Notes under the pieces: generated by a model | The model's database searches: none | Told to the model about the DNA's origin: nothing | What the model saw: only the letters and a program-made list of their open reading frames with translations | Program-made: the position numbers and the translations under genes | Assembly (NCBI RefSeq): GCF_013035315.1 | Contig: NZ_WQHP01000010.1 | Location: 1-64,000 of the forward strand | From: Ruegeria arenilitoris | GTDB lineage: Bacteria; Pseudomonadota; Alphaproteobacteria; Rhodobacterales; Rhodobacteraceae | DNA length: 64,000 nt | Direction: 5' to 3' | Shown: piece by piece, positions 7,526 to 14,993 of the stretch | Numbering within the stretch: position 1 is the stretch's first letter | Layout of the letters: the number at the start of each line of letters is the position of its first letter

Positions 7526-7726
7526 CTAGGTTTTGGGTTCGGCGTTGTCATTAGCTTCGGTGGCCGGATTGTAGATCAACAGCCGCACATCGGCGTTTAA
7601 GGCTTTCACGATGCTCCTGGCTGTGCGCAGTTCCGCCGCGTCTTCAACCTTCACGCCATAGCCGTTTGCCGCAGCGTGTTTGATCGCACCGATCAGTTCT
7701 TCGTCTCGCAGTGTCATTGGCTTCAT
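7526..7726 (-). CDS. Small protein, unknown function, coupled to the HTH gene
   Basis: 66 residues: a helical, charged N-terminal half (LRDEELIGAIKHAAANGYGV), a short second helix, and a C-terminal beta-like VRLLIYNP followed by a disordered tail. Its ATG overlaps the TGA of the HTH gene by the ATGA at 7723-7726, so the two are translationally coupled. No family recognised. Position between the HTH regulator and the primase suggests a control or replication accessory role. Confidence 0.62.
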   Translation of the reverse strand: MKPMTLRDEELIGAIKHAAANGYGVKVEDAAELRTARSIVKALNADVRLLIYNPATEANDNAEPKT

Positions 7727-7932
7727 GCGGCACCCTTCCCGACCACCTCAACCTTCGACTGGTTGATGTAGTCAATCAGGTCAGACCCCAGGATGCGCCG
7801 GGTTCGTGGACCGTATTGCTGGTGAGGGATGGCTTTGTGCCGAACCTTCGCTTGAATGGTTTGTATGTTGATCTGCAATATCTCCGCCACCTCGGGCAAT
7901 GTATACTGCTTGTTTGGTTCAATATCAGACAT
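7723..7932 (-). CDS. Small helix-turn-helix protein, excisionase/AlpA-like
   Basis: 69 residues from the ATG at 7932; the frame has earlier ATGs at 7944 and 7953. The core is a MerR-type winged-helix: YTLPEVAEILQINIQTIQAKVRH, then a wing with RTRRILGSDLIDYI. This is the form of excisionases and AlpA regulators, which bend DNA at att sites or switch on satellite genes. It is divergent from the 8046 gene and the integrase, and begins a leftward unit with the 66-residue gene and probably the primase. That divergent arrangement next to an integrase is common in Gram-negative phage satellites. Confidence 0.75.
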   Translation of the reverse strand: MSDIEPNKQYTLPEVAEILQINIQTIQAKVRHKAIPHQQYGPRTRRILGSDLIDYINQSKVEVVGKGAA

Positions 7933-8045
7933 ATTGTATTCCATTGGAAGCATTATTTGGAGTATATTGAAGCTATATAACTTTACTTCCCAGGTAAACC
8001 CTTATACTAAAAAAGAAGTAACTTATCGTACAGACAGGATTACAG
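7933..8045. promoter_or_regulatory. Divergent control region between HTH gene and integrase unit
   Basis: A strongly AT-rich stretch between two divergent start codons. It holds a TATACT word at 8003-8008 that could serve as a -10 box for the rightward unit, and TATACT on the opposite strand at 7966-7961 for the leftward unit; no good -35 boxes are seen, as expected if an activator is needed. Confidence 0.4.
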
Positions 8046-8585
8046 ATGATCGAAAAACGACAACAGGCCTTGCTCCGCGAGATGGCGGACGCACAGGACA
8101 ACGAACTGCGGTTCAGGGCTGTGCATTACCTGATTGCGGAATACGTGCCCCGGACCGAAGCGCAGATGGGTGCGTTGGCCGCAGCACTGGCCGAATTGAC
8201 CGGGGCAACGGACCTCGGGCCGCTGGAGAGCGTTGTAGAGGCGTGTAAGTTACTAAAGCTGGCCTATGTAACCGGCGAGGGCAACGAGAACGCCTCTAAC
8301 ACGCCTCTACGCCCGGTCCCAAACGCAGCCAGGATGGGGAAAGTGGCTGAAATACTCGGCCCACACCTGATCTGGGACTTCACGGCCAAGCACAACTTCT
8401 TCCCCAATGCGCGCGACCCACTAACGGCGGTCGCGGTGTCGGGGGTTCACACAATCATTGAAGGCAAGAGCATCATTCGCTGCGGGTACTGCGAACGGCG
8501 CATCGTCCCCAAGCGGTCTTCGGCTGCTTGGTGCGGCCCCAGTTGTAAGTCTGGCGCCCAGTACAGGAGGAACCGAGATGGCTAG
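8046..8585 (+). CDS. Protein with C-terminal zinc-ribbon-like motif, upstream of integrase
   Basis: 179 residues; AGGA lies 8 bases before the ATG at 8046. The N-terminal two thirds are helical. The C-terminal 40 residues hold CGYC and WCGPSCKSGAQYRRNR, i.e. Cys-x2-Cys ... Cys-x3-Cys followed by a basic tail, the form of the short zinc fingers that end CGNR/FCxxxC-type DNA-binding proteins. Its TAG stop (8583-8585) lies inside the integrase gene, an 8-base overlap, so the two are probably translated together. I infer a DNA-binding partner or regulator of the integrase. No named family. Confidence 0.68.
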   Translation: MIEKRQQALLREMADAQDNELRFRAVHYLIAEYVPRTEAQMGALAAALAELTGATDLGPLESVVEACKLLKLAYVTGEGNENASNTPLRPVPNAARMGKVAEILGPHLIWDFTAKHNFFPNARDPLTAVAVSGVHTIIEGKSIIRCGYCERRIVPKRSSAAWCGPSCKSGAQYRRNRDG

Positions 8586-9657
8586 CATCAATAAGGTCTA
8601 CACCAAGAAAGGCGAACCGCGCTGGCGGGTAAAATCTGAACGCACGACCCCGAACGGCGAACGGATTCACGCGCCTTCAGCCACGTTCAAGACCTACGCC
8701 GAGGCAAAGGCCGAAGCTGCCAAACGGGAATTGGTTGGCGGAACCTTCGGCAAGGGGTCGCTGGCCGCATATCTTAGCTCCTGGGTCGATTACCGGGAAC
8801 GCATGAACTTGGTCCGGCCGAGCACAGCAGTCGGATATCGGTCGGTTATTGACGACGCGAACGCACATATTGGTGCGGTCCCACTTGCCAAGCTTTCGGT
8901 GGACGAAATTGAATACTGGTTGGCCGCAATGCGGGAACGCGGTGTCAGTGCCGGTTCGCTTGTCAACTATAAGGCCATCATCAGTTCGGCCCTGAATGAC
9001 GCTGTGAAGGCGCGTAAGATCATCTACAACCCCTGTTCTGCTGCTCGGTTGCCAAAGACCTCACGACACGGCGAACGAGTGGTGCCACCGCTGGTGGATG
9101 TGCGCCTGTTTCTGGACGCCCTCGACCTCACTGAACACGGGTTGCTGTATCGGTTGTGCGCCTTGACTGGGTTGCGCCGGGGTGAAGCGGGTGGTCTGCT
9201 CTGGGACTGTGTTGACCTTGAAGGCAAGCAACTACATGTGCGCCGGAACCTAACGCGGGACAAGGCCGGAGAGTGGGTGTTAGGACCGCCCAAGACGCGT
9301 ACAAGCGAACGTACCGTTCCGCTTGTCTCTGACGCTGTCCGGGTGCTGCGCAGGGCGAAACTGAAAGCCGGGAGCAGTGACTTCGTGTTCCCCGGCAAGA
9401 ACGGTGGTCAACGGTCAATGGGTGCGGTTTCAGATGCGGGTCGCCGGGTTAAGCGGAACTTGGGGTTACCACAAGCTTTTAGTCCGGCGCACGGGATGCG
9501 CAATTTCTTCGCCACAATGATGCTGCGCAACGGAACCGAAATTCGTGTGCTTCAAGGCATTTTGGGCCACGCATCGCCGGAACAAACGATGAGCTACCAA
9601 AAGCCGGACGACGATGACCGCGCTCAGGCGATGAACGCGATTGATGGTTTGCTCTGA
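8578..9657 (+). CDS. Tyrosine-type site-specific integrase
   Basis: 359 residues from the ATG at 8578, which has a perfect AGGAGG at 8565-8570 with 7-base spacing; the frame is open upstream but lacks such a site. Residues 1-55 are an Arm-binding-like domain, 60-150 the core-binding SAM-like domain, 170-359 the catalytic domain. Catalytic set complete: Arg200 (TGLRRGE), Lys239 (GPPKT), His305 and Arg308 (HGMRNF), His331 (GHAS) and the nucleophile Tyr340 (TMSY). It should catalyse integration and, with the HTH protein, excision of the island. It is the rightmost gene of the island, as usual for an integrase next to its att site. Confidence 0.92.
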   Translation: MASINKVYTKKGEPRWRVKSERTTPNGERIHAPSATFKTYAEAKAEAAKRELVGGTFGKGSLAAYLSSWVDYRERMNLVRPSTAVGYRSVIDDANAHIGAVPLAKLSVDEIEYWLAAMRERGVSAGSLVNYKAIISSALNDAVKARKIIYNPCSAARLPKTSRHGERVVPPLVDVRLFLDALDLTEHGLLYRLCALTGLRRGEAGGLLWDCVDLEGKQLHVRRNLTRDKAGEWVLGPPKTRTSERTVPLVSDAVRVLRRAKLKAGSSDFVFPGKNGGQRSMGAVSDAGRRVKRNLGLPQAFSPAHGMRNFFATMMLRNGTEIRVLQGILGHASPEQTMSYQKPDDDDRAQAMNAIDGLL

Positions 9658-9660
9658 AAC

Positions 9661-9682
9661 GCCGGGGAAAGGCCGGGGAAAC
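9661..9682 (+). repeat. Tandem 11-base repeat after the integrase
   Basis: GCCGGGGAAAG at 9661-9671 is followed at once by GCCGGGGAAAC at 9672-9682. Short direct repeats beside an integrase gene may be arm-type binding sites. Confidence 0.4.
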
Positions 9683-9754
9683 CGAAGATTTTAATCCGCT
9701 TTTACTTTAAACAACAATACTTAGCGAATTTAAGAGTATTGGTTCCAAGAGCAA

Positions 9755-9791
9755 TTAGGCCCCAGCGTTGTTAGACAACGCCAGAGCCTAA
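9755..9791. repeat. Interrupted inverted repeat near the right island boundary
   Basis: TTAGGC (9755-9760) pairs with GCCTAA (9786-9791), and inside it GCGTTG (9765-9770) pairs with CAACGC (9776-9781), loop TTAGA. No T-run follows on either strand, so it is a poor terminator. Its place between the integrase and the first chromosomal-looking gene makes it a candidate for the recombination core or for a regulatory site. Confidence 0.45.
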
Positions 9792-9821
9792 AATTATCCC
9801 GTAAGAACGTGCGCGCTGCGT

Positions 9822-9932
9822 TCAGCGGGAACCGAATAGCCAGCTGAAAGCCCGTGCAATCGCTTTACTGCGCTCGGCATGCGCCCGCTGAAAGGCGCGG
9901 GCGGCTGCTGGATTTGTTGTCATTTCGATCAT
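9822..9932 (-). CDS. Small basic protein of 36 residues (DUF1127-like style)
   Basis: 36 residues from the ATG at 9932; AAGGAAG lies about 6 bases upstream (alternative ATG at 9923). The sequence is Ala-rich and basic (TTNPAAARAFQRAHAERSKA) and ends with an amphipathic aromatic helix, AIARAFSWLFGSR. This is the look of the short Arg-rich proteins common in Rhodobacterales, some of which act through RNA turnover; that function is not shown here. It is divergent from the LysR gene. GC-rich codon use suggests it is chromosomal, and thus sets a limit for the right end of the island. Confidence 0.6.
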   Translation of the reverse strand: MIEMTTNPAAARAFQRAHAERSKAIARAFSWLFGSR

Positions 9933-10045
9933 GGCAGTCTTCCTTTCAGTTCAGCTTTGTTTGACTTACACCCAATATGCGCCTTATCAATCATACTGAC
10001 AAACGAGCTTTCTTCGGGTTTCAGTTAAGATTTTCTTGTGCATCT

Positions 10046-10993
10046 ATGAGCGACTATCTTCCCCCTCTGACCGCCCTGCGCGCCTTTGACGCCGCCGCAC
10101 GCCATATGTCTTTTGCCAAGGCCGCCGAGGAATTACGCGTTACCCCAGCGGCCCTGTCGTTTCAGATCAAGTCGCTTGAAGAGCATCTGGGGAGACCGTT
10201 GTTTTTCCGCCTGAACCGCGCGGTCGAACTGACTGAAGCCGGGCGTGCCCTTGCCCCGGGTGCGGCCGAGGGGTTTGCCGCCTTGCAAACCGCATGGCAG
10301 GCCGCGCGACGGCAGGGCAACGATACCTCGCTGACAGTGACGGCGGGGCCCGCGTTAACGGCCAAGTGGCTTGCCCCGCGTCTTTACGACTTTGCCCGGG
10401 CGCACCCTGAGATCGACCTCAAATTCTCGGCCACCCTGCGCAACATGGATCTTGAGCGCGACGACGTGGATGTCGCCATCCGGTTCGGCTATGGCGGAGA
10501 TGAGGGGCTATACTCGCTACCCGTTCGCAAGGAATGGCTGACGCCGGTCATGACCCCCGAACTGGCCGAGCAGTTTCCAACCCCGGAAAGCCTGAAAGAC
10601 GCCCCGCTGATCTTTGACGACTCTATCGCGTTCCTGCAGCCACCCAGCGATTGGCCAAAGTGGTTTCGGGCGGTCGGTGTGGATTTTGCGCCCAGCCATG
10701 GGGCGCATTTCTCGAACGCGGACCATGCAATTGATGCCGCTGTTGCCGGTGTTGGCGTGGTACTGGGACGCCGCGCGATGATCATCAAGGACCTGACCGA
10801 GGGTCGCCTTGTTGCCCCATTCAAAACCGCGATTGAAACACAGGGCCGTTTTCGGTTCTTGTGCCTGCCGGGGGCGGAAAACAGACCGCAGATCGCAGCA
10901 TTCCGCGACTGGTTCATGTCAGAGATTGAAAAGACAGCCCATATCTCGGATGAGTTCGAGATTATTCCGGTGGAAGAGGTTCCGGCCACATGA
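10046..10993 (+). CDS. LysR-family transcriptional regulator (GcvA-like)
   Basis: 315 residues from the ATG at 10046; the in-frame extension back to 9977 has no ribosome site. Winged HTH at about residues 6-64 (LRAFDAAARHMSFAKAAEEL, then VTPAALSFQIKSLEE) with the GcvA-type phrase LGRPLFFRLNR. The C-terminal part is the periplasmic-binding-protein-like effector domain. Its TGA overlaps the ATG of the DMT exporter (ATGA at 10990-10993), so regulator and transporter are one unit and the regulator probably senses the transported compound or its precursor. The divergent 36-residue gene shares the 113-base upstream gap, where the operator should be. Confidence 0.88.
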   Translation: MSDYLPPLTALRAFDAAARHMSFAKAAEELRVTPAALSFQIKSLEEHLGRPLFFRLNRAVELTEAGRALAPGAAEGFAALQTAWQAARRQGNDTSLTVTAGPALTAKWLAPRLYDFARAHPEIDLKFSATLRNMDLERDDVDVAIRFGYGGDEGLYSLPVRKEWLTPVMTPELAEQFPTPESLKDAPLIFDDSIAFLQPPSDWPKWFRAVGVDFAPSHGAHFSNADHAIDAAVAGVGVVLGRRAMIIKDLTEGRLVAPFKTAIETQGRFRFLCLPGAENRPQIAAFRDWFMSEIEKTAHISDEFEIIPVEEVPAT

Positions 10994-11856
10994 CGAAATC
11001 GCGCGCCACGGCCATTGGGTTCATCGCCGTCCTCCTTTGGTCTCTGCTGGCACTGTTCACGGTGGGCTCGGTGCCGACGCCACCGCTGTTACTGAACGCC
11101 ATCTGTTTTTCCATCGGCGGAGCTTTGGGCCTGATCTGGACGTGGCGCAGCGGCGGGTTGCGCCAGTTGCTGGACATCACCTGGACCACATACGTTTTTG
11201 GTACAATCGGCCTGTTTGGCTATCACGCCCTCTATTTCTCAGCCCTGCGCATGGCACCTGCGGCCGAGGCGGGCCTGATCGCTTACCTCTGGCCATTGCT
11301 CATCGTTTTGCTTTCAGGGCTTCTGCCGGGTGAGCATCTTAGGATCGGACATCTGATCGGGGCCTGCCTGGGTTTTGCCGGGGCGGCCGTGATCATCGCA
11401 GGCGGCGGCAGCGCCGGGTTTCAAGCCGAGCATCTGCCGGGATACGCATTGGCCTTGCTATGCGCACTGACCTGGTCTGGCTATTCTGTGCTGTCGCGTC
11501 GTTTAGGCGACACCCCCACCAGTTCGGTCGCTGTATTCTGCATTGCCACGGCCATCGCCTCGGCCGCGCTGCATCTGGCGGTCGAGGATACGATCTTGCC
11601 TGACACGGCCCTTGGCTGGGCCTCCGTAGTAGCACTCGGGCTGGGTCCGGTCGGGCTGGCGTTCTATGTTTGGGATATCGGGGTGAAACAGGGCGACATT
11701 CAGGTCTTGGGCACGGCGTCGTATGCGGCACCCTTGTTGTCTACGCTGGTTCTTGTTTTGGCCGGGATCGCCGCCCCGTCCTGGGGTCTGGCGATCGCGG
11801 CACTTTTGATTACGGGCGGCGCGATCATTGCCGCGCGTGCAAGTCTGAAACGCTAG
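10990..11856 (+). CDS. DMT/EamA family exporter, YddG-like
   Basis: 288 residues with about ten membrane segments in two EamA repeats. The N-terminal part (ATAIGFIAVLLWSLLALFT) and the FGYHALYFSALRMAPAAEAG segment match the YddG branch of the drug/metabolite transporters, which exports aromatic amino acids and related compounds in enterics. Substrate here is unknown. Translation is coupled to the LysR gene. Its TAG stop overlaps, in the palindrome CTAG (11853-11856), with the TAG stop of the convergent DUF465 gene. Confidence 0.85.
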   Translation: MTKSRATAIGFIAVLLWSLLALFTVGSVPTPPLLLNAICFSIGGALGLIWTWRSGGLRQLLDITWTTYVFGTIGLFGYHALYFSALRMAPAAEAGLIAYLWPLLIVLLSGLLPGEHLRIGHLIGACLGFAGAAVIIAGGGSAGFQAEHLPGYALALLCALTWSGYSVLSRRLGDTPTSSVAVFCIATAIASAALHLAVEDTILPDTALGWASVVALGLGPVGLAFYVWDIGVKQGDIQVLGTASYAAPLLSTLVLVLAGIAAPSWGLAIAALLITGGAIIAARASLKR

Positions 11857-12017
11857 TTTGACAGGCGCTCGATCTCTTCCTTTAGCCTTAGCTTCTGTTT
11901 TTTGAGTTGAGCGATATGGAGATCATCGATGCCTGGCGAGCGTTGGGCTTGTTCGACTTCAAGACCGAGAGTTTCGTGCTTTTTCTTCAGTTCGGTCAGA
12001 TGTGCGCTCACGCTCAT
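11853..12017 (-). CDS. DUF465 / YdcH family small protein
   Basis: 54 residues from the ATG at 12017, with GAAGGAG about 8 bases upstream. Almost entirely a charged amphipathic helix: AHLTELKKKHETLGLEVEQA, then HIAQLKKQKLRLKEEIERL at the C-terminus, the recognised DUF465 signature. Function of the family is unknown; members are abundant small proteins. Convergent with the DMT exporter gene and sharing its stop palindrome. Confidence 0.88.
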   Translation of the reverse strand: MSVSAHLTELKKKHETLGLEVEQAQRSPGIDDLHIAQLKKQKLRLKEEIERLSN

Positions 12018-12138
12018 GGCGATACTCCTTCGTTGGTGTCTCAGGTTCACGTAAGAATTTGACCACATCGTTTCCACCCTGTCACGCTGCAGACGCACAG
12101 AATCTGTAATAAATCCGACAAATTCGGCTGGTTAATGC

Positions 12139-12912
12139 CTATTGACCAAAAAACCCGGTCATCGCAGCCCCATCACGCAGTACTGCTGACACCTGCGGTT
12201 CATAGCTTTCGCCGTCCTTTTCGTGGCGATCCCCCGCGTGCAAAATCAGCGGCGCATGCAGTCGAAAAGCAGCTTTTCCGCCCTTTCTGGCCCGTAGAAT
12301 AACCAATTCGGCAGCCCGACCGGTCCGCGCGGCCAAGGGCAGCACTTCGACCGATCCCAAGCGCCCCGCACAGGCTGCAAGCATGTCGGGCAGCCGGTCC
12401 GCTTTTTGGATCATGTGCAGATAGCCCCGCGGGGCAAGGCGTTTGGCCGCGCAATCGAACCAAAGCTCCAGCGGCGTCTGTTCGCCCAGCGCGACGCTGC
12501 GCCCCGCATCCTCTGCCGGGCTGTGTGCCCCAGCCCGGTAGTAAGGCGGGTTCGCAATCACGTAATCAAATTGTCGTTGTTTCAAGTCGGCGGGCAAGGC
12601 GCTCAGATCCGCCTCGACCACTTCAAGCGGTGCGTCATTCTCGGCCGCATTGCGGCGCGCCAGATCGGCGTAACTGGCTTGCAGCTCGACCCCGACAGCC
12701 TGCAAGCCCGACACGCGGGCGAGCAGACAAAGGACCGCCGCCCCTGCCCCGCAGCCCAGTTCCAAAACGGTGTGACCACGTGTCGCCGGTACCGTGGCGG
12801 CCAGCAACACCGGGTCTACCCCGGCACGATATCCAGACCGTGGCTGCCAAAGCCGCACACGGCCACCCAGAAAGTCGTTTCGAGTCAAATCAGTGTCGGA
12901 AAACAGGGTCAT
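12139..12912 (-). CDS. tRNA1(Val) adenine-37 N6-methyltransferase-like protein (TrmN6 family)
   Basis: 257 residues of a class I SAM-dependent methyltransferase. SAM-binding motif LELGCGAGAAV at 50-60, an acidic VGVELQ at the end of the second strand, and the amino-methylase signature NPPY at 121-124. The opening FLGGRVRLWQPRSGYRAGVD is typical of YfiC/TrmN6, which methylates A37 of tRNA-Val. The exact target in this organism is inferred from the family. Its start overlaps the stop of the DUF2007 gene by 4 bases (12909-12912), so the pair is one operon. Confidence 0.82.
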   Translation of the reverse strand: MTLFSDTDLTRNDFLGGRVRLWQPRSGYRAGVDPVLLAATVPATRGHTVLELGCGAGAAVLCLLARVSGLQAVGVELQASYADLARRNAAENDAPLEVVEADLSALPADLKQRQFDYVIANPPYYRAGAHSPAEDAGRSVALGEQTPLELWFDCAAKRLAPRGYLHMIQKADRLPDMLAACAGRLGSVEVLPLAARTGRAAELVILRARKGGKAAFRLHAPLILHAGDRHEKDGESYEPQVSAVLRDGAAMTGFFGQ

Positions 12913-13124
12913 CGACCCAGTGGGATGTCGTTGTCACGCATCACCCGTTCCGCGCGGGTCAGATCATCCGCGCGCACCATCAGGCGGCGCGGAAAGATTC
13001 CGATACCTCCTTCGAGGATGCTCATATTTACGTCCATCTGAAAGCAGTCTATATCCTCGCCTTCAAGAAGGGCGGAAGCAAAGGCCAGGATCGTCGGATC
13101 GGTGCTGCGCAGTAGTTCTTTCAT
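12909..13124 (-). CDS. DUF2007 domain protein
   Basis: 71 residues. KELLRSTDPTILAFASALLE at the N-terminus, then the DIDCFQMDVNMSILEGGIG core and FPRRLMVRADDLTRAERVM at the C-terminus are the DUF2007 pattern, a small ferredoxin-like alpha/beta fold sometimes called a putative signal-transducing protein. Coupled to the methyltransferase gene downstream and divergent from the polyprenyl synthase gene, with 56 bases between the starts. Confidence 0.85.
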   Translation of the reverse strand: MKELLRSTDPTILAFASALLEGEDIDCFQMDVNMSILEGGIGIFPRRLMVRADDLTRAERVMRDNDIPLGR

Positions 13125-13180
13125 GGGGATTGATGTAAGGGCAAGGCGAGGCGGAAGTCGAGCCTTGTATCAGGAGAGTG

Positions 13181-14179
13181 ATGAACATCGGCACTATCTC
13201 GAAACCGCACGAACGACTTGCTGAGCTTCTGGCAGGTGAAATGGATGCGGTGAACCAGCTGATCCGCACGCGCATGGCATCGGAACACGCGCCTCGCATT
13301 CCCGAAGTCACCGCACATCTGGTCGAAGCCGGCGGCAAACGTCTGCGCCCCATGCTGACGCTGGCAGCGGCCCGCATGTTCGAATACGCGGGCGACCACC
13401 ACGTACGTCTGGCCGCAACGGTCGAGTTCATTCACACCGCAACTCTGCTGCATGACGATGTCGTCGACAAAAGCGCCCAGCGGCGGGGCCGACCCACTGC
13501 GAACCTGTTGTGGGACAACAAATCCAGCGTGTTGGTCGGAGACTATCTGTTTTCCCGCAGCTTCCAGCTGATGGTTGAAACCGGATCTCTGCGCGTTCTG
13601 GACATACTGGCCAACGCCTCGGCAACAATTGCCGAGGGCGAAGTGCTGCAGATGACGGCAGCCACCGATCTGGGTACCACCGAAGCAATTTATCTGCAGG
13701 TCGTACGCGGCAAGACCGCCGCGCTGTTTTCTGCCGCGACCGAGGTTGGCGGTGTGATTGCCGGAGCCTCAGAGGCTCAGGTAAGGGCGCTGTACGACTA
13801 TGGCGATGCCTTGGGAATCGCGTTCCAAATAGCCGATGATCTGCTGGATTATCAGGGTGACAGTAAGGCGACTGGCAAAAACGTCGGCGACGACTTCCGC
13901 GAGCGCAAGCTGACGCTGCCGGTGATCAAAGCTATTGCTCAGGCCACGCCGGACGAGCACGCATTCTGGGAGCGCACAATTGGTCGGGGACGCCAGGAAG
14001 ACGGCGATCTGGACCACGCGCTGAGCCTGATGAACAAATACAGCACACTTGAGGCTACGCGCGCGGACGCCTTTGGTTGGGCCGCTAAGGCAAAAGCCGC
14101 GCTGGACACGTTGCCGGATCACGAAATCCGCACATTGCTGCGCGACCTCGCAGATTACGTAGTTTCACGCCTCAACTAA
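13181..14179 (+). CDS. ispB: Polyprenyl diphosphate synthase (octa/decaprenyl type)
   Basis: 332 residues; ATG at 13181 with AGGAGA at 13172-13177. Both aspartate-rich motifs are present: LLHDDVVD (first, residues 92-96) and ADDLLDYQGD (near 220). GGKRLRPML near residue 52 is the isopentenyl diphosphate-binding region. The enzyme makes the long isoprenoid tail of ubiquinone; alphaproteobacteria of this group usually make Q-10, so decaprenyl product is likely, but chain length cannot be read reliably from sequence. The gene converges with ispE, whose stop codon overlaps it by 8 bases; both act in isoprenoid supply. Confidence 0.88.
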   Translation: MNIGTISKPHERLAELLAGEMDAVNQLIRTRMASEHAPRIPEVTAHLVEAGGKRLRPMLTLAAARMFEYAGDHHVRLAATVEFIHTATLLHDDVVDKSAQRRGRPTANLLWDNKSSVLVGDYLFSRSFQLMVETGSLRVLDILANASATIAEGEVLQMTAATDLGTTEAIYLQVVRGKTAALFSAATEVGGVIAGASEAQVRALYDYGDALGIAFQIADDLLDYQGDSKATGKNVGDDFRERKLTLPVIKAIAQATPDEHAFWERTIGRGRQEDGDLDHALSLMNKYSTLEATRADAFGWAAKAKAALDTLPDHEIRTLLRDLADYVVSRLN

Positions 14180-14993
14180 GCTGCGTTGCGCGGCACCACC
14201 AATTGGGATGGGCCGCGCCGATCTCGTAGGCGGCGAAATGCGCTGCTTTCATCGTGGGGTAAAGTGCGAAACAGGTCGAACCTGAGCCCGACATGCGGGC
14301 CAGCAGCGCTTCTTTGGTATCCGCCAGCTCGTCCAGTACACGAGCCACTTCGGGCGCGAGGCCTTTGGTGGGGGGCTCAAGATCGTTTCGTTGGTTTTGC
14401 AGCCAAACGGCGCAGGCATCGGGCGTTTCAAAGGTCGGGATGTGGTCTTGCATCGCAGGGTTATCGCGGCTTTGCAGGGCCGAGAACACCGCACCTGTCG
14501 GCACCTCGACACCAGGATTGACCAATAGGGCAGGTAACTGCGGCAAGGTCACCGGTTCCAGCCGCTCACCAATGCCGCGCATCCGCGTGGCCTTGGCCGC
14601 TATGCACACTGGCACATCCGCACCAAGGGACAAAGCTGTGCCATCCGGGATTTCAGTGCCTTGCTCGGCGATCATTCGAAGTGTCGCGGCCGCATCAGAA
14701 GACCCACCTCCGATCCCGCCACCGTGCGGAAGCACTTTGTTCAACGCTATGTGCCCCGTCCAGCCCGTAGCTGCGGCCGCCTTCCACACTAAGTTACGGT
14801 TGTCAGTGGGCACGCCCACCGCATGTTCGCCCGTCACTGAAATCGACAATTCAGGCCCCGGAGTGAACTCCAGCGTGTCGCCGACATCCGCAAAGACCAC
14901 CAACGAATCCAACAGATGATACCCGTCGTCGCGGCGGCCGGTCACATGCAGGGTCAGATTGATCTTGGCGGGCGCGAAGGCCTTAGTTGCCAT
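14172..14993 (-). CDS. ispE: 4-diphosphocytidyl-2-C-methyl-D-erythritol kinase
   Basis: 273 residues of the GHMP kinase family. N-terminal FAPAKINLTLHVTGRRDDGY is the IspE hallmark, and the ATP loop PHGGGIGGGSSDAAAT lies at 89-104. C-terminal MSGSGSTCFALY is the third GHMP motif. It phosphorylates the 2-hydroxyl of CDP-methylerythritol in the non-mevalonate pathway. Its start overlaps the end of the TPR gene by 11 bases, so the two are co-transcribed; at the other end it overlaps the polyprenyl synthase gene convergently. Confidence 0.93.
   Translation of the reverse strand: MATKAFAPAKINLTLHVTGRRDDGYHLLDSLVVFADVGDTLEFTPGPELSISVTGEHAVGVPTDNRNLVWKAAAATGWTGHIALNKVLPHGGGIGGGSSDAAATLRMIAEQGTEIPDGTALSLGADVPVCIAAKATRMRGIGERLEPVTLPQLPALLVNPGVEVPTGAVFSALQSRDNPAMQDHIPTFETPDACAVWLQNQRNDLEPPTKGLAPEVARVLDELADTKEALLARMSGSGSTCFALYPTMKAAHFAAYEIGAAHPNWWCRATQLS

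Noticed and set aside
12406-13138. Long + strand frames over the methyltransferase and DUF2007 genes
   Set aside because: Antisense shadows of GC-rich genes; the - strand genes have clear motifs.
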